64,000 nt of DNA. Source: Spirochaetales bacterium Spiro_09. Lineage in GTDB: Bacteria; Spirochaetota; Spirochaetia; Treponematales; Treponemataceae. The notes below the pieces were generated by a model. It searched no databases. It saw nothing but the letters and a program-made list of their open reading frames with translations, and was not told where the DNA came from. A program made the position numbers and the translations under genes. The stretch's first letter is position 1. Each line of letters starts with the position of its first letter. Shown here piece after piece: positions 38,921 to 50,792 of this stretch. The DNA is taken from contig LVBK01000018.1 in the NCBI GenBank assembly GCA_001604385.1, forward strand, positions 1 to 64,000, written 5' to 3'.

Positions 38921-40108
38921 TTACTCGACGATTTCGGTTACCTGACCGGAAGCAACAGTGCGGCCGCCTTCGCGGATAGCAAACTTGAGTCCCTTCTGCA
39001 TGGCGATCGGGTGAATAAGATCACCGATGATCTTGGTATTGTCACCGGGCTTTACCATGTCAACACCTGCGGGCAGGTTGATTGTTCCGGTAATATCGGT
39101 TGTGCGGAAGTAGAACTGGGGGCGGTATCCGGAGAAGAACGGACTGTGACGTCCACCTTCTTCCTTTGAAAGAACGTAAATCTGTCCTTCGAACTTCTTG
39201 TGCGGGGTAATTGAACCGGGCTTTGCAAGAACCTGACCGCGTTCAACCGCCTTCTTGTCAACACCGCGGAGGAGAAGACCAACGTTGTCTCCAGCCATTC
39301 CACTGTCAAGCAGCTTGTTGAACATTTCAATACCGGTAATAACGGTTTTTGAAGTGGGGCGAATACCGACGATTTCAACTTCTTCGTTCAGGTTGATCAC
39401 GCCGCTTTCGATACGACCGGTAACAACAGTTCCACGTCCGGAGATGGTGAAAATGTCTTCAACGGGCATAAGGAAGGGCTTGTCAGCTGCGCGTTCGGGA
39501 TCCTGGAAATAGGTATCCATGGTATCAAGAAGCTTCTGGATACATGCAGTATCTTCAGCGCTTGCGCCATCAGCCATTGCCTTGAATGCAGAACCGGGAA
39601 TAATCGGTGTTTCGCGGGGGAAACCGTATGATTCGAGAACGTCACGAATTTCTTCCTCGACGAGCTCCATCAGGTCAGGATCATCAAGAAGGTCAACCTT
39701 GTTCAGGAAGACGATCATTGAAGGTACACCTACCTGGCGGGCAAGCAGGATGTGCTCGCGGGTCTGGGGCATAACAGAGTCGGGAGCTGAAACGACGAGA
39801 ATCGCTCCGTCCATCTGAGCCGCACCGGTAATCATGTTCTTGATATAGTCGGCGTGACCGGGGCAGTCAATGTGAGCATAGTGACGCTTGTCAGACTGAT
39901 ACTCCATATGGCGGGTATTGATGGTAATACCGCGAGCCTTCTCTTCCGGCGCATTGTCAATTTCATCGTACTTGAGAACCTTGTCTCCGTACTTTCTTGC
40001 GCAATAAGCGGTGATTGCTGCGGAAAGAGTGGTCTTACCATGGTCAACGTGACCAATGGTACCAACGTTCATGTGGGGTTTAGTTCGTTCGAACTTTTCC
40101 TTTGCCAT
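38921..40108 (-). CDS. tuf: elongation factor Tu
   Basis: GTPase that delivers aminoacyl-tRNA to the ribosome, 395 residues. It has the G1 motif [10 protein letters not shown]3 [14 protein letters not shown]4 NKVD and G5 region SAFKA, then domains 2 and 3 ([27 protein letters not shown]). The start at 40108 has AGGAGG six bases upstream. fusA, usually between rpsG and tuf, is missing. Confidence 0.98.
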   Translation of the reverse strand: MAKEKFERTKPHMNVGTIGHVDHGKTTLSAAITAYCARKYGDKVLKYDEIDNAPEEKARGITINTRHMEYQSDKRHYAHIDCPGHADYIKNMITGAAQMDGAILVVSAPDSVMPQTREHILLARQVGVPSMIVFLNKVDLLDDPDLMELVEEEIRDVLESYGFPRETPIIPGSAFKAMADGASAEDTACIQKLLDTMDTYFQDPERAADKPFLMPVEDIFTISGRGTVVTGRIESGVINLNEEVEIVGIRPTSKTVITGIEMFNKLLDSGMAGDNVGLLLRGVDKKAVERGQVLAKPGSITPHKKFEGQIYVLSKEEGGRHSPFFSGYRPQFYFRTTDITGTINLPAGVDMVKPGDNTKIIGDLIHPIAMQKGLKFAIREGGRTVASGQVTEIVE

Positions 40109-40596
40109 TTGATCCTCCTGAAAGATTATAGGCAAGCAATAAAAATATTTCTCGCATTATAAGTAATACGCTCAACCGAACCGGAAGGCGTGGTTACCCG
40201 AACGCGTAGCAGACACAGAGATCAAAAACCTGTTTTATTGAAGACAATCAGACAAGGAACTTGCGTACGCATGAATGCACACGCGATGTGACTAGACTGT
40301 TCATAGGTTTTCGAACAGTTTTTGCCGGAACCACCTGATCATCATCAAATTCAAGCATTTGATGACTGGTTTGGTATCCAGAAGAGAGCCGGCCGAAAAG
40401 CCGGACACCGGGTTGTAACCCGTCCACCCCTGACACCATGTTTATGTTCAAAGTACCAACGGTACCTTTTACCGACATCAAGGGCTGCGCAATCCTTCCA
40501 ACCGGAATGAACCGGCGGTTTTACGGTCGCGCCCTGGACTCTCAAAGAACACCGAAATCTCTGCCACTCGGGCAGGAACTTCAATACTATCATAGT
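40109..40596 (-). promoter_or_regulatory. long structured leader of tuf-S10 operon
   Basis: About 490 bases without a gene between the predicted promoter and tuf. Read on the reverse strand it contains successive inverted repeats: CTGCC/GGCAG (40563-40577 region), a CCGG pair near 40500-40515, GTACC/GGTAC near 40457-40470, CGGGTT/AACCCG near 40411-40424, CCGGC/GCCGG near 40388-40405, a perfect 8-bp pair 40343-40350 with 40357-40364, and CTGTTC/GAACAG near 40299-40320. No known riboswitch or L4-type leader was recognised. The frame at 40351-40644 (-) has no recognisable protein pattern. Confidence 0.5.
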
Positions 40597-40623
40597 AGTA
40601 TACGGTTCACAACATTTAGTCAA
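40597..40623 (-). promoter_or_regulatory. promoter of tuf-S10 operon
   Basis: On the reverse strand TTGACT (40618-40623) and TATACT (40597-40602) are separated by 15 bases; shifting to TACTAC gives a 17-base spacer. It follows the rpsG terminator by 22 bases, as expected for the start of a new transcription unit. Confidence 0.55.
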
Positions 40624-40644
40624 GTAGCAGCGAAGCCCGGGCAA

Positions 40645-40670
40645 TAAAAAAGCCTTCCCGAAGGAAGGCT
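40645..40670 (-). terminator. terminator after rpsG
   Basis: Arms AGCCTTCC (40651-40658) and GGAAGGCT (40663-40670) with a CGAA/TTCG loop are followed on the reverse strand by six T. The stem begins 20 bases after the rpsG stop and ends the rpoBC-rpsLG unit. Confidence 0.92.
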
Positions 40671-40689
40671 TGTGGCATGAAAACCGGAA

Positions 40690-41160
40690 TTACCAGCGAT
40701 AGTGGGCAAAGGCCTTGTTTGCGTCTGCCATCTTGTGGGTATCTTCCTTCTTTTTGAAGGCAGAACCGGTATTGTTGAATGCATCGACCAATTCAGCCGC
40801 AAGGCGTTCGGACATTTCATGTCCGCTGCGTGCGCGGGCCGCATTGATAATCCAGCGCATTCCGAGCGCCTCGCGACGTGAGTCACGAATCTCTATCGGA
40901 ACCTGGTATGTTGCACCACCGACGCGGCGGCTTTTTACTTCAACCATGGGCTTTACATTGTCAAGAGCCTTGAGAAACACCTCGAGGGGTTCCTTTTCGG
41001 TTTTTGACTTGATCTTGTCCATAGCATCGTAAATGATGCGGATACTGGTTGCCTTTTTTCCGCTGAGCATCATGCGACTGACGAACTTGGAAATAACGAC
41101 ACTGTGATACTTAGGATCCGGAGCAACGGGCCGGTCAATCGACTTGTTCTTTCTTCCCAT
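40690..41160 (-). CDS. rpsG: 30S ribosomal protein S7
   Basis: Head-assembly protein uS7, 156 residues: DPKYHSVVISKFVSRMMLSG, the signature KSRRVGGATYQVPIEIRDSR, AARARSGHEMSERLAAELVD and the terminal KAFAHYRW. AAGGAG lies before the ATG. Confidence 0.98.
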   Translation of the reverse strand: MGRKNKSIDRPVAPDPKYHSVVISKFVSRMMLSGKKATSIRIIYDAMDKIKSKTEKEPLEVFLKALDNVKPMVEVKSRRVGGATYQVPIEIRDSRREALGMRWIINAARARSGHEMSERLAAELVDAFNNTGSAFKKKEDTHKMADANKAFAHYRW

Positions 41161-41172
41161 TTTACCTTCTCC

Positions 41173-41547
41173 TTATGCCTTCGGCCGCTTGGCGCCGTAC
41201 TTGGAACGGCCGCGCTTGCGGTCGGTTACACCAAGGGTATCCTTGGCACCACGGATGATGTGATAGCGAACACCAGGAAGATCCTTGACACGACCGCCAC
41301 GAATAAGCACAACCGAGTGCTCCTGGAGGTTATGTCCGATACCGGGGATATACGCAGTCACTTCAATACCGTTGCTGAGGCGAACACGGGCAACCTTTCG
41401 GAGAGCCGAGTTCGGCTTCTTCGGGGTAACCGTCATTACGCGCGTGCATACGCCGCGTTTCTGGGGACAAGAGTCGAGCGCCGGGCTTTTGGTCCGGTAC
41501 TCCGCATCCTTGCGGCCCTGTTTTATAAGTTGGTTTATTGTAGGCAT
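41173..41547 (-). CDS. rpsL: 30S ribosomal protein S12
   Basis: Decoding-centre protein uS12, 124 residues: [32 protein letters not shown] and [16 protein letters not shown]. The lysine linked to streptomycin sensitivity ([10 protein letters not shown]) is present. Confidence 0.98.
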   Translation of the reverse strand: MPTINQLIKQGRKDAEYRTKSPALDSCPQKRGVCTRVMTVTPKKPNSALRKVARVRLSNGIEVTAYIPGIGHNLQEHSVVLIRGGRVKDLPGVRYHIIRGAKDTLGVTDRKRGRSKYGAKRPKA

Positions 41548-41602
41548 CTGCCTTTTCTCCTATTTATATCCGGGCAGCACCCCGGATGAATATGCAAACG
41601 AC

Positions 41603-41628
41603 GCGATAGACATTTTAGTATCTATCGC
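41603..41628 (-). other. hairpin between rpoC and rpsL
   Basis: A perfect 8-bp inverted repeat, GCGATAGA (41603-41610) and TCTATCGC (41621-41628), lies in the 106-base gap between rpoC and rpsL. No T-run follows on the reverse strand; an RNA-processing site is possible. Confidence 0.45.
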
Positions 41629-41653
41629 CGGTCAATGTCAATGACGAGACGAA

Positions 41654-44600
41654 TCAATCGTTGTCGTCAGTATCAAAATCGGAATCGTCCTCGACTACCT
41701 CGGTCTCTTTTTCCAGCTTTCGCCTTTCAAGAATCTCGTTCATCTGAATATCCAGGTCCGTATTCTCCTTGTCAAAGAGCTTTACGTTCCGGTATGTCTT
41801 GATTCCGGTTCCGGCAGGAATCAGATGACCAATAATCACGTTTTCCTTCAAACCGCGCAAACTGTCGCTGACACCGGCAATCGCGGCATTGGTCAGAACG
41901 CGGGTTGTTTCCTGGAACGAGGCTGCGGAGATGAAAGAATCGATATTGAGCGACGCCTTGGTAATACCCTGGAACATTGGCCGGGCAATGGCGGGCTGTC
42001 CACCCTCTGCCATGACACGGTTATTTTCCTCGTGGAACTTGTACTTGTCGACCTGCTGTCCGAAGATAAAGCGAGTGTCGCCGACGGCAACGATCTCGAC
42101 CTTGCGGAGCATCTGACGCACAATGACACCGATATGCTTGTCATTGATCGATACACCCTGCAAGCGGTACACCTGCTGAATTTCGTCCATGAGATAGTTC
42201 TGCAGCGCATTTTCACCGGAAATTGACAGAATGTCGTGCGGATTCATTGATCCATCGCACAAGAGTTCTCCCGCTTCCACGGTATCTCCGTCACGTACCA
42301 GCAACCGCTTGCTCATCGGAACAAGATGCTTGAACTCTTTACCGTACTGATCGCGGACGATCAGCACGCGCTTGCCTTTCAGGATACCCTTGAAAGAAAC
42401 AGTACCGCTGATTTGCGCAAGAACGGCCGGTATTTTCGGCTTTCTGGCTTCAAAGAGCTCGGAAACACGGGGAAGACCTCCGGTAATATCCTTGGTCTTT
42501 GCCGATTCCTTGAGCATCTTGGCGATTGTCGTACCAGCCTTGATGAACTTGCGGTCATCAACAAGAATGTAGGCGCCTCCGGGCAGATAGTACGAACCGA
42601 TGGTATTTCCCGATTCATCGGTAATGTGAATACGGGGCTGCTTTTGATCAAGCTGAAATTCGCTGACCCGCTTTTCAATCTTGCCGGTTTCCTCGTCAAG
42701 CTCTTCGTTGAGGGTTGATCCGGGTATAATGTCCTCGTAGTGAACATAGCCGGTGTATTCGGCGATAATCGGTTCGGAGAAGGGGTCAAAGAGCGCTATG
42801 GTCTGTCCGGCCGCGATAAAGTCACCGTTCTTGATGATAAGCTCGGAACCGTTACGAAGCTCGACCTTTTGATCCTGACCGACAAGGTAAATCTTCTTGT
42901 CTCGTACGACGACGTAGGCAATGTCGGTTGACAAAACCTGCTCGCCGTTATGCACGAACAGGGGCTCATCTTTCAGTATGCGCTGTCCGTCCTGGACAAG
43001 CACCTTGTCCTTGGCGGCAAGATCGTATTCCTTCATGACCTTGTTCACGGTCATCCAGCCCTTTCGGGTAAACAGCCAGTTTCCATTGTCAAGATCAACA
43101 TGGGCACCCATGATATCGCGTACGATAACCGGGAATTTAAGCACAATGCGATTTTCTTCGCTGATCTTGGTCGCCGTACCACCGACGTGGAAGGTACGCA
43201 TGGTAAGCTGGGTACCGGGCTGCCCGATTGACTGTGCGGCAATGATTCCGACCGCTTCACCGATTTCGATGATCTTGTTATGCGCAAGGTTGCGTCCATA
43301 GCACTTGACGCATACGCCATGCTTGGATTCGCAGGTGAGCACCGTGCGAAGCTTTACCTTTTCAACACCGGCCGCCTCGATATCGAGGGCAAGTTCATCG
43401 GTAATATATTCATTGACATCGATAATAATGTCCCCGGTTATCGGATGAACGACGCGTTCAAGGGTATACCGGCCGGTAATGCGATCATGGAGCGCCTCGA
43501 CGATTTCGTCACCGTCCTTGACCGCGCTGTATTCGATACCGTTAATGGTTCCGCAATCTTCTTCATTGACGACAACATCCTGCGCAATATCGACCAGACG
43601 TCGGGTAAGATAACCGGCGTCAGCGGTTTTAAGGGCGGTGTCGGCAAGACCCTTTCGGGCACCGTTGGTCGAGATAAAGAACTCGATAACGGTCAAGCCT
43701 TCCTTGAAGTTCGACCGAATCGGCAGTTCGATAATATCGCCATTCGGCTTGGCCATAAGACCGCGCATACCGGCGAGCTGGCGAATCTGGTTGCGGCTTC
43801 CGCGCGCACCGGAGGTTGCCATCATATAGATGGTATTGAACCCGTCTTTGTCGGACTCCAGGGTTTTCATCATGATATTGGTCAGTTCTTCGTTGGTCTT
43901 TGACCATACCTCGACAACGCGGTTATACCGCTCGTCCTGGGTAATATGACCCTGCTGATACTGCTTCTGGATTGCTTCGACTTCCTTGTTCGCCTTGTCG
44001 ATCATCTCGGTTTTCTCGGGAGGAACAAGAATATCGTCCATCGAGAGCGTCGCTCCAAAGAAGGTGGCGTACTTGTAGCCGGTGGCCTTCAACTGGTCAA
44101 GCATCTGAACGGTAAGCCAGGGCCCGCGTGCCTTGTGAACGCTTTCAATGAGCTTTCTGATCTGCTTGTCATCAAGCGTGACATTGGTAAAGGGAACACC
44201 CTCAGGCATTTCCTCGTTGAATATAAGTCGTCCGGCGGTAGTCTCGACGAGCATGTCGCGATAGGGAACCTTAATGAGCGCCTGCCAGTCCAGCGAGCCG
44301 GATTCTGCGGCCATCATGACTTCGTTTACGTCGGTATACCGATGGCCGGTACCCTTTCCGCTCGGCTTGACCTTGGTCAAATAGTAGAGACCAAGAACCA
44401 TGTCCTGGGAGGGATACACAATGGACTTTCCGTTCGCGGGATCGAGAAGGTTCCGGCTTGAGAGCATGAGCGTCCAGCATTCCATCTGGGCAGCCTGCGT
44501 CAGCGGAACGTGAACAGCCATCTGGTCACCGTCGAAGTCAGCGTTGAAGGCCTTACAAACGAGAGGATGCAAACGGATAGCCTTTCCCTCGACGAGTACC

Positions 44601-45883
44601 GGCTCGAAAGCCTGGATTCCCAGACGGTGGAGGGTCGGCGCGCGGTTCAGCATGACGGGATGCTCGCGGACAACTTCATCGAGAATAGCGAATACTTCCG
44701 GAGATTCCTGCTCAACCAGAAGCTTTGCCTTTTTGATGTTGTATACAACGTCCTTGTCGACAAGCTTCTTCATAATGAAGGGCTTGAAGAGTTCGAGAGC
44801 CATCTTGGTGGGGAGACCGCACTGCCAGAGCTTGAGCTCGGGACCGACAACGATAACAGAACGTCCCGAATAGTCGACGCGTTTTCCCAGAAGGTTCTGG
44901 CGGAAACGCCCCTGCTTTCCCTTGAGCATGTCGGAAATTGACTTGAGGGGTCGGTTCGATGCGCCCTTGATAACCCGCTTTCGCTTGGAATTGTCAAAGA
45001 GCGCGTCGACGGCTTCCTGGAGCATGCGTTTTTCGTTGCGGATGATGATGTCGGGCGCGTTAAGGCTCATAAGACGCTTGAGACGGTTGTTACGATTGAT
45101 CACCCGGCGATAGAGATCGTTGAGATCGCTGGTCGCAAAGCGTCCCCCATCCAGCTGAACCATGGGCCGGAGTTCGGGAGGAATAACCGGAATGACGTCA
45201 AGAATCATCCAGGAAGGATTATTGGTTGAAGCGCGGAAATTTTCGACAATTTCAATGCGCTTGAGCAGGCGTTTGTCTGACTTCGGGCCCTTTTCGATCA
45301 TTTTCGCCCGGAGTTCGGCAGCAAGTTCATCGAGATTAAGGTTCTCGAGCAAGGTTTTTATGGCTTCGGCGCCCATACCTGCGGTAAAAGACCCGCCGTA
45401 ACGCTCGGTTGCCTCGTGATAGTCTTCTTCAGTCAAAAGCTGATTCTTCTTGAGATCGGTGTCACCGGCGTCGATAACGATATATTTTTCGTAATACAGA
45501 ATCGAACGAAGAGCAGCCACCTGAAGATCAAGCAAAAGGCCCATCCGGCTGGGAACCGAGCGATAATACCAAATATGGGACACAGGAGCCGCAAGCTCGA
45601 TATGACCCATGCGCTCGCGCCGAACCTTGAAGTGCGTAACTTCTACACCGCATCGATCGCAGATGACGCCCTTGTAGCGGATCGATTTGAACTTTCCGCA
45701 ATAGCATTCCCACTCCTTGGTGGTTCCGAAAATGCGTTCGCAAAATAAACCGTCCTTCTCGGGACGAAGCGTGCGGTAATTGATTGTTTCAGGCTTTTTT
45801 ACCTCTCCGTATGACCATGCGCGAATGGTCTCCGGCGAGGCAAGTTTTATCATCAAACTGTCAAAATCCTGGATATCTCTCAT
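41654..45883 (-). CDS. rpoC: RNA polymerase beta' subunit
   Basis: Largest RNA polymerase subunit, 1,409 residues. It has the N-terminal zinc ribbon ([20 protein letters not shown]), the catalytic magnesium motif [12 protein letters not shown] near residue 460, the bridge-helix/trigger-loop region ([36 protein letters not shown]) and the second Cys cluster [14 protein letters not shown]. The C-terminus is acidic ([13 protein letters not shown]). It is a single chain, not fused to rpoB, with a 154-base gap after rpoB. Confidence 0.98.
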   Translation of the reverse strand: MRDIQDFDSLMIKLASPETIRAWSYGEVKKPETINYRTLRPEKDGLFCERIFGTTKEWECYCGKFKSIRYKGVICDRCGVEVTHFKVRRERMGHIELAAPVSHIWYYRSVPSRMGLLLDLQVAALRSILYYEKYIVIDAGDTDLKKNQLLTEEDYHEATERYGGSFTAGMGAEAIKTLLENLNLDELAAELRAKMIEKGPKSDKRLLKRIEIVENFRASTNNPSWMILDVIPVIPPELRPMVQLDGGRFATSDLNDLYRRVINRNNRLKRLMSLNAPDIIIRNEKRMLQEAVDALFDNSKRKRVIKGASNRPLKSISDMLKGKQGRFRQNLLGKRVDYSGRSVIVVGPELKLWQCGLPTKMALELFKPFIMKKLVDKDVVYNIKKAKLLVEQESPEVFAILDEVVREHPVMLNRAPTLHRLGIQAFEPVLVEGKAIRLHPLVCKAFNADFDGDQMAVHVPLTQAAQMECWTLMLSSRNLLDPANGKSIVYPSQDMVLGLYYLTKVKPSGKGTGHRYTDVNEVMMAAESGSLDWQALIKVPYRDMLVETTAGRLIFNEEMPEGVPFTNVTLDDKQIRKLIESVHKARGPWLTVQMLDQLKATGYKYATFFGATLSMDDILVPPEKTEMIDKANKEVEAIQKQYQQGHITQDERYNRVVEVWSKTNEELTNIMMKTLESDKDGFNTIYMMATSGARGSRNQIRQLAGMRGLMAKPNGDIIELPIRSNFKEGLTVIEFFISTNGARKGLADTALKTADAGYLTRRLVDIAQDVVVNEEDCGTINGIEYSAVKDGDEIVEALHDRITGRYTLERVVHPITGDIIIDVNEYITDELALDIEAAGVEKVKLRTVLTCESKHGVCVKCYGRNLAHNKIIEIGEAVGIIAAQSIGQPGTQLTMRTFHVGGTATKISEENRIVLKFPVIVRDIMGAHVDLDNGNWLFTRKGWMTVNKVMKEYDLAAKDKVLVQDGQRILKDEPLFVHNGEQVLSTDIAYVVVRDKKIYLVGQDQKVELRNGSELIIKNGDFIAAGQTIALFDPFSEPIIAEYTGYVHYEDIIPGSTLNEELDEETGKIEKRVSEFQLDQKQPRIHITDESGNTIGSYYLPGGAYILVDDRKFIKAGTTIAKMLKESAKTKDITGGLPRVSELFEARKPKIPAVLAQISGTVSFKGILKGKRVLIVRDQYGKEFKHLVPMSKRLLVRDGDTVEAGELLCDGSMNPHDILSISGENALQNYLMDEIQQVYRLQGVSINDKHIGVIVRQMLRKVEIVAVGDTRFIFGQQVDKYKFHEENNRVMAEGGQPAIARPMFQGITKASLNIDSFISAASFQETTRVLTNAAIAGVSDSLRGLKENVIIGHLIPAGTGIKTYRNVKLFDKENTDLDIQMNEILERRKLEKETEVVEDDSDFDTDDND

Positions 45884-46000
45884 GATAGTTCCTTATCGTG
45901 GCTCTTCACATTCGTTGAACACTCAACGCGTTCCAACAAACTGTTTTTTATCCGGCGACAAACCCCGCAGGATTCGCTCCGAATGCTATGTATCCGGCGA

Positions 46001-46028
46001 GATGAAAAGCCCGTTACGGCCTTTCATC
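46001..46028 (-). other. hairpin between rpoB and rpoC
   Basis: GATGAAA (46001-46007) pairs with TTTCATC (46022-46028), with additional inner G-C pairs and one mismatch, in the rpoB-rpoC gap. There is no terminator-like T-run. It may tune the ratio of the two subunits or be a cleavage site. Confidence 0.4.
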
Positions 46029-46037
46029 ACCCCTCCG

Positions 46038-49000
46038 TTAAAAGTTCGAACCGGCCTTTGCGATCAGTTCTTCATCCCGTTCGGTCAGCGGAATCTGCTT
46101 TCCCTTCGCATCGTAGATGGTAAAGTCAAGCGCAAGACCGCGAAGTTCCTGCACAAGAACATTGAATGACTCGGGAACGCCTGCCGCTGTTGACGGCTCG
46201 CCCTTTACGATGGATTCGTAAATTTTCGAGCGTCCATTCATATCGTCGGACTTTATGGTCAAAAGCTCCTGCAGTGTATTTGCGGCGCCGTAGGCTTCAA
46301 GCGCCCAGACTTCCATTTCACCCAGACGCTGTCCACCGAACTGAGCCTTTCCTCCGAGCGGCTGCTGGGTAACCAGCGAATACGGACCGGTTGAACGGGC
46401 ATGCATCTTGTCATCGACAAGGTGGTGCAACTTCATAAAGTAAATGACACCGACAAAAACCGGGTTATTGAACGGAACGCCTGTACGACCGTCTCGAAGA
46501 ACCAGCTTCGAGTTCACCGGAATACCGGCTTCCTTGAGCTTTGCTTCGATCTGTTCGTTATCGGGCGACTGGAAAACCGGCGATTCATACCATTCATTCA
46601 GGAACTTGCCGGCCAGGCCGAGCTCCGATTCCATGATCTGTCCGATGTTCATTCGGCTGGGAACACCAAGCGGATTAAGACAGATATCGAGCGGTGTTCC
46701 GTCCTCGAGGTAGGGCATATCTTCTTCGGGAAGAATGCGGGCGACAATACCCTTGTTACCATGGCGACCCGCCATCTTGTCACCTTCGCGAAGCTTTCGT
46801 TTGGTCGCGATCAAAACCTTCACCACCTCATCAACACCGGGGTTAAGGTCATCGCCTTCAGTCCGCTTGAGGCGCTGTACATCGATAATTGTTCCCTCAA
46901 CGCCGTGCGGCACACGCAACGAGGAGTCGCGCACTTCCTTGGCTTTTTCACCGAAGATCGAATTCAACAGCTTGAATTCGGGAGTGGTTTCAGTTTCGCT
47001 CTTTGGCGTTACCTTTCCGATCAGAATGTCTCCCGAACGAACCTTTGCACCGATGCGTATAATACCTTCGGCATCCAGATTATCCAGGGTCTTTTCGCTG
47101 GTATTCGGAATGTCGCGGGTCAACTTTTCAGGACCCAGCTTGGTTTCGCGTACCTCGGTAATGAATTCCTTAATGTGGATGGAAGTGAACATATCTTCCT
47201 TGACCACACGCTGGGAAATAAGAATGGCGTCCTCATAGTTATACCCGTTCCAGGGAACGAAGCCGACCATGATATTGCGGCCGAGCGCGAGCTCTCCATG
47301 ATAGGTTGACGGTCCGTCAGCAAGCGGAGTGCCTTTGACCACTTTCTGGCCTGGAAGCACAACCGGGCGCTGATGATAGCAGGTATCCTGGTTTGTCCGC
47401 TGATATTTCAGCAGGGGATACTCGTCGCGAACGGAAGCATCCTTCAAACCTTCCGGTTTGATAACCACCTTGTCGGCGGAAACGTATTCAACCACACCGG
47501 GGCGCTTTGCCTTTATCAGTACACCGGAATCATAGGCGCATTTGCCTTCCATACCGGTACCGACACGGGGCGGCTCGGGGAATACGAGGGGAACAGCCTG
47601 ACGCTGCATGTTCGAACCCATGAGCGCGCGGTTTGCGTCGTCGTGCTCGAGAAAGGGAATGAGCGAGGCCGAAACGGAAATGATCTGTTTCGGAGAAACG
47701 TCCATGTACTGCACTTCAGCAGGAGTACGGGTTGTATAATCGCCATGACGTCGGCATGAAATCTGGTCAACGGAGAAGGTACCGTCATCGCGCAGGGCGG
47801 TAGAGGCCTGTGCAATGAAGTACTTGTCCTCGTCCATGGCCGAAAGGTATTCAATTTCACGAGTTGCCTTGCCGTCGATCATTTTTACGTAGGGCGCCTC
47901 GAGGAAACCATAGTCGTTTACACGGGTATAGTTGGCGAGCGACACGATAAGACCGATATTCGGACCTTCCGGGGTTTCGATCGGGCACATGCGTCCGTAA
48001 TGAGTATAGTGAACGTCACGAACTTCAAAGCCTGCACGGTCGCGGGAAAGACCTCCGGGACCGAGCGCATTGATGCGGCGCTTGTGGGTCAATTCCGCAA
48101 GCGGGTTTACCTGATCCATGAACTGGGAAAGCTGGCTTGAACCGAAGAATTCCTTGATGGCTGCTACAACCGGCTTGATCGAAATGAGATCCTGCGGCTT
48201 TATAGTCTCGGTTTCCTTCAGACTCATTCGCTCTTTTGCGATGCGCTCCATGCGCGAGAATGCGGTTTTAAGCGTATTAGTCATCAGTTCGCCGACAGAG
48301 CGCACGCGACGATTACCGAGATGATCGATATCGTCAATGGATTCGTCACCGACATAGACCTTGATGAGGAACTTCATCGTTGCGATGATGTCCTGCTTGT
48401 CGAGCGTATACTCTGAAAGGGGCTCTGCGTAATCAAACTTCTTGTTGAGCTTGTAGCGTCCAACCCGGCCCAAATCGTAGCGACGGGTAGAAAAGAACAT
48501 GCTGACAAGGTCCTTCTCGGCAGCCTCGACGGTTATCGGCTCTCCCGGCATGAGAACAGAGTAGACAGCCGAAAGCGCATCTTCCTTGCTCGGTTCATCC
48601 TGGTCGGGATCCTTGCCGGAATACCGGATTTCCTCGCGCTCGAAACAGTTGATGATCATGGACGAGTCGAGAGACCGCTCGCTATCGAAGGTGATCAGGG
48701 TAAGCTCGCTCACCTTGTTCATGACCAGCTCGTCGATGTTGTGCGGATGGATCTTTTCACCGGCACGGTAGAGCTTCTTCTGCTCGCCGTCTTCAGTGGT
48801 GATATACACCGCCGACGCCAGAACACGGCCAATAAGTTTGTCGTGCACGGAACGATCAGATGTCAGGGGAACTGTTTCAACCTCATAAAAGCAGCGGATA
48901 ATCTGTTCGCGGGTTTCATAACCCAGCGCCCGAAGAAACAGGGTTCCCAGAATCCGCTTTTTACGATCTATCTTGGCAAATATGAGTTCTTTTTTCTGAT

Positions 49001-49541
49001 CAATTTCAAATTCCAGCCAGCTTCCACGGTAAGGAATAATACGGCTGGAATAAATGCCCTTCTCGTGAGAGAAAATAACACCGGGAGAACGATGAATCTG
49101 TGAGACAACAACACGTTCCGCCCCGTTTATAATGAAGGTTCCCCGGTCGGTCATGAGCGGAATATCGCCCATGTAAATATCCTTCTGGCGGATTTCACCT
49201 GTCTGCTGGAAAATCAGATTGATGCGAGCCTTGAGGGGAACAGAGAAGGTCAAACCCTTTTGCTTGCATTCCAGCTCGGAAAATTTTATGCCGTTTTCAT
49301 CGAGCTCATAGAACTCGTATTCGAGCAGCATGTCACCGTTCGGGCTTTCAATGGGAAATGTCGACCTGAATACATCTTCAAGACCCACTTCTTCGGATGA
49401 CACTTCAGTGGAGACCTTGTTCCTCTGGAGAAATTTCTCATATGACGAAAGCTGAATATCAATGAGGTCGGGCAATTCCATAAAATTACGGATATTTTTG
49501 CCGATATACTGACGGTTGATCGCCTGGTTTCTTGCGAACAT
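46038..49541 (-). CDS. rpoB: RNA polymerase beta subunit
   Basis: Second-largest RNA polymerase subunit, 1,167 residues. The rifampicin pocket reads [20 protein letters not shown] then [10 protein letters not shown]; residue 491 is Asn where E. coli has Ser531, and Val replaces Asn518. Other landmarks are [57 protein letters not shown] and the C-terminal [20 protein letters not shown]. The start has GGGGGTATGGG before the ATG. Confidence 0.98.
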   Translation of the reverse strand: MFARNQAINRQYIGKNIRNFMELPDLIDIQLSSYEKFLQRNKVSTEVSSEEVGLEDVFRSTFPIESPNGDMLLEYEFYELDENGIKFSELECKQKGLTFSVPLKARINLIFQQTGEIRQKDIYMGDIPLMTDRGTFIINGAERVVVSQIHRSPGVIFSHEKGIYSSRIIPYRGSWLEFEIDQKKELIFAKIDRKKRILGTLFLRALGYETREQIIRCFYEVETVPLTSDRSVHDKLIGRVLASAVYITTEDGEQKKLYRAGEKIHPHNIDELVMNKVSELTLITFDSERSLDSSMIINCFEREEIRYSGKDPDQDEPSKEDALSAVYSVLMPGEPITVEAAEKDLVSMFFSTRRYDLGRVGRYKLNKKFDYAEPLSEYTLDKQDIIATMKFLIKVYVGDESIDDIDHLGNRRVRSVGELMTNTLKTAFSRMERIAKERMSLKETETIKPQDLISIKPVVAAIKEFFGSSQLSQFMDQVNPLAELTHKRRINALGPGGLSRDRAGFEVRDVHYTHYGRMCPIETPEGPNIGLIVSLANYTRVNDYGFLEAPYVKMIDGKATREIEYLSAMDEDKYFIAQASTALRDDGTFSVDQISCRRHGDYTTRTPAEVQYMDVSPKQIISVSASLIPFLEHDDANRALMGSNMQRQAVPLVFPEPPRVGTGMEGKCAYDSGVLIKAKRPGVVEYVSADKVVIKPEGLKDASVRDEYPLLKYQRTNQDTCYHQRPVVLPGQKVVKGTPLADGPSTYHGELALGRNIMVGFVPWNGYNYEDAILISQRVVKEDMFTSIHIKEFITEVRETKLGPEKLTRDIPNTSEKTLDNLDAEGIIRIGAKVRSGDILIGKVTPKSETETTPEFKLLNSIFGEKAKEVRDSSLRVPHGVEGTIIDVQRLKRTEGDDLNPGVDEVVKVLIATKRKLREGDKMAGRHGNKGIVARILPEEDMPYLEDGTPLDICLNPLGVPSRMNIGQIMESELGLAGKFLNEWYESPVFQSPDNEQIEAKLKEAGIPVNSKLVLRDGRTGVPFNNPVFVGVIYFMKLHHLVDDKMHARSTGPYSLVTQQPLGGKAQFGGQRLGEMEVWALEAYGAANTLQELLTIKSDDMNGRSKIYESIVKGEPSTAAGVPESFNVLVQELRGLALDFTIYDAKGKQIPLTERDEELIAKAGSNF

Positions 49542-49654
49542 CCCATACCCCCTAAAAACGGTTTAATACACTACGGTACTTTTAAAAAAACTGGATCGCA
49601 GTTTCTTTAAAAATACCCGACAACGCCGTTAACGGAACGTTATCCACAGACTAC

Positions 49655-49690
49655 AAAAAGGCCCCTGCCGAAATTCCGGCAGGAACCTTT
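49655..49690 (-). terminator. attenuator between rplL and rpoB
   Basis: On the reverse strand AGGTTCCTGCCG and CGGCAGGGGCCT form a stem with a six-base loop, followed by TTTTTG. It lies 57 bases after rplL and 114 before rpoB. A partial terminator at this place is known from E. coli, where it lowers rpoBC relative to L7/L12. Confidence 0.8.
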
Positions 49691-49746
49691 CGAGAATAAA
49701 GCGGTATCAGCCGACAGGCGCACAAAGCGCCCATCTACTATAAAAA

Positions 49747-50130
49747 TCAGGCAACCTCTACCACGCCACCGGCTGCAGTGATTGCGTCCTTGATCTTTGC
49801 GGCTTCTTCCTTGGAAACGTTCTCTTTGAGAACCTTGGGAGCGCCTTCAACGAGATCCTTTGCTTCCTTGAGACCAAGACCGGTAACAGTGCGGACTTCC
49901 TTGATAACGGAAATCTTCTTGTCGTCGGCTGAAAGACCCTTGAGGGTAACGGTGAACTCGGTCTGCTCTTCAGCAGCGGGTCCAGCGGCAGCGCCACCGG
50001 CCATTACTGCTACGGGAGCAGCAGCGGTTACGCCAAATTTTTCTTCCATTGCCTTTACCAGTTCTGAAACTTCGAGCACGGTCATTGCCGCGATCGCATC
50101 AAGAATCTGTTCGTTTGTTAAAGCTGCCAT
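49747..50130 (-). CDS. rplL: 50S ribosomal protein L7/L12
   Basis: Stalk protein bL12 that recruits translation GTPases, 127 residues: an N-terminal dimer helix ([20 protein letters not shown]), an Ala-rich hinge ([18 protein letters not shown]) and the C-terminal domain with [20 protein letters not shown] and [19 protein letters not shown] precedes the ATG. Confidence 0.98.
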   Translation of the reverse strand: MAALTNEQILDAIAAMTVLEVSELVKAMEEKFGVTAAAPVAVMAGGAAAGPAAEEQTEFTVTLKGLSADDKKISVIKEVRTVTGLGLKEAKDLVEGAPKVLKENVSKEEAAKIKDAITAAGGVVEVA

Positions 50131-50283
50131 ATTATCTTCTCCTGGGAGTGTACTTCACGATTCATACGAATCGTACAGTTCATACGAACTGTCGCCGGTT
50201 ACCCGGCATATTTTTTATGGACAGGACGACAGCGTGGAAAGACGGCAACCGCCTCTCCCGAAGCCTGATCCATATTCGGTTCG

Positions 50284-50790
50284 TCAGGCTTCCGCCTTCT
50301 TGTCTGCCACAGCCTGCAAGGTACGGGCAAGCTTTGCCGTTGTTGCCTGCATTGCGGACATAAGCATGGAGATGAGCTCCAGTCGGCCGGGCAGCTTCGA
50401 GAAAGCCTCGAGCTTTACAGCGTCGTAGATTTCACCACCGATGAATCCGCCCTTGATCTGAAGGGCGGGAGCTTCTTTCGCGAAGTCGAAAAGAATCTTC
50501 GCGGCCGCGTTAGCTTCCTCGCCGGAAAGCGCAACTGCGGTCGGCCCGGTCAAATAACCGGCAAGACCCTCAATTTTCATCTCGTCAAAGGCGATACGGG
50601 CAAAGTTATTCTTCACAACCTTGTATGTGCATCCCTTTGCGCGGAGCTGGCCGCGAAGAGCGGAAATCTGCTCTACGGTCAAACCACGATATTCGGTGAA
50701 AATATAGTCAGAAACGGTTTCGAGTCTGGCCTTGATATCCGCAATAGCGGCAGTCTTGGCGGGCTGAAGTTTTTTTGCTTTGATTGCCAT
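50284..50790 (-). CDS. rplJ: 50S ribosomal protein L10
   Basis: Stalk base protein uL10, 168 residues: LETVSDYIFTEYRGLTVEQI, LRGQLRAKGCTYKVVKNNFA and a C-terminal helix that holds L12 dimers (TAKLARTLQAVADKK). The 153-base gap before rplL contains no clear terminator. Confidence 0.97.
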   Translation of the reverse strand: MAIKAKKLQPAKTAAIADIKARLETVSDYIFTEYRGLTVEQISALRGQLRAKGCTYKVVKNNFARIAFDEMKIEGLAGYLTGPTAVALSGEEANAAAKILFDFAKEAPALQIKGGFIGGEIYDAVKLEAFSKLPGRLELISMLMSAMQATTAKLARTLQAVADKKAEA

Positions 50791-50792
50791 AA

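Noticed and set aside
40351-40644. Reverse 97-codon frame in the tuf leader
   Set aside because: It starts upstream of the predicted promoter, has no ribosome-binding site and covers the hairpins; the stretch looks like untranslated leader.
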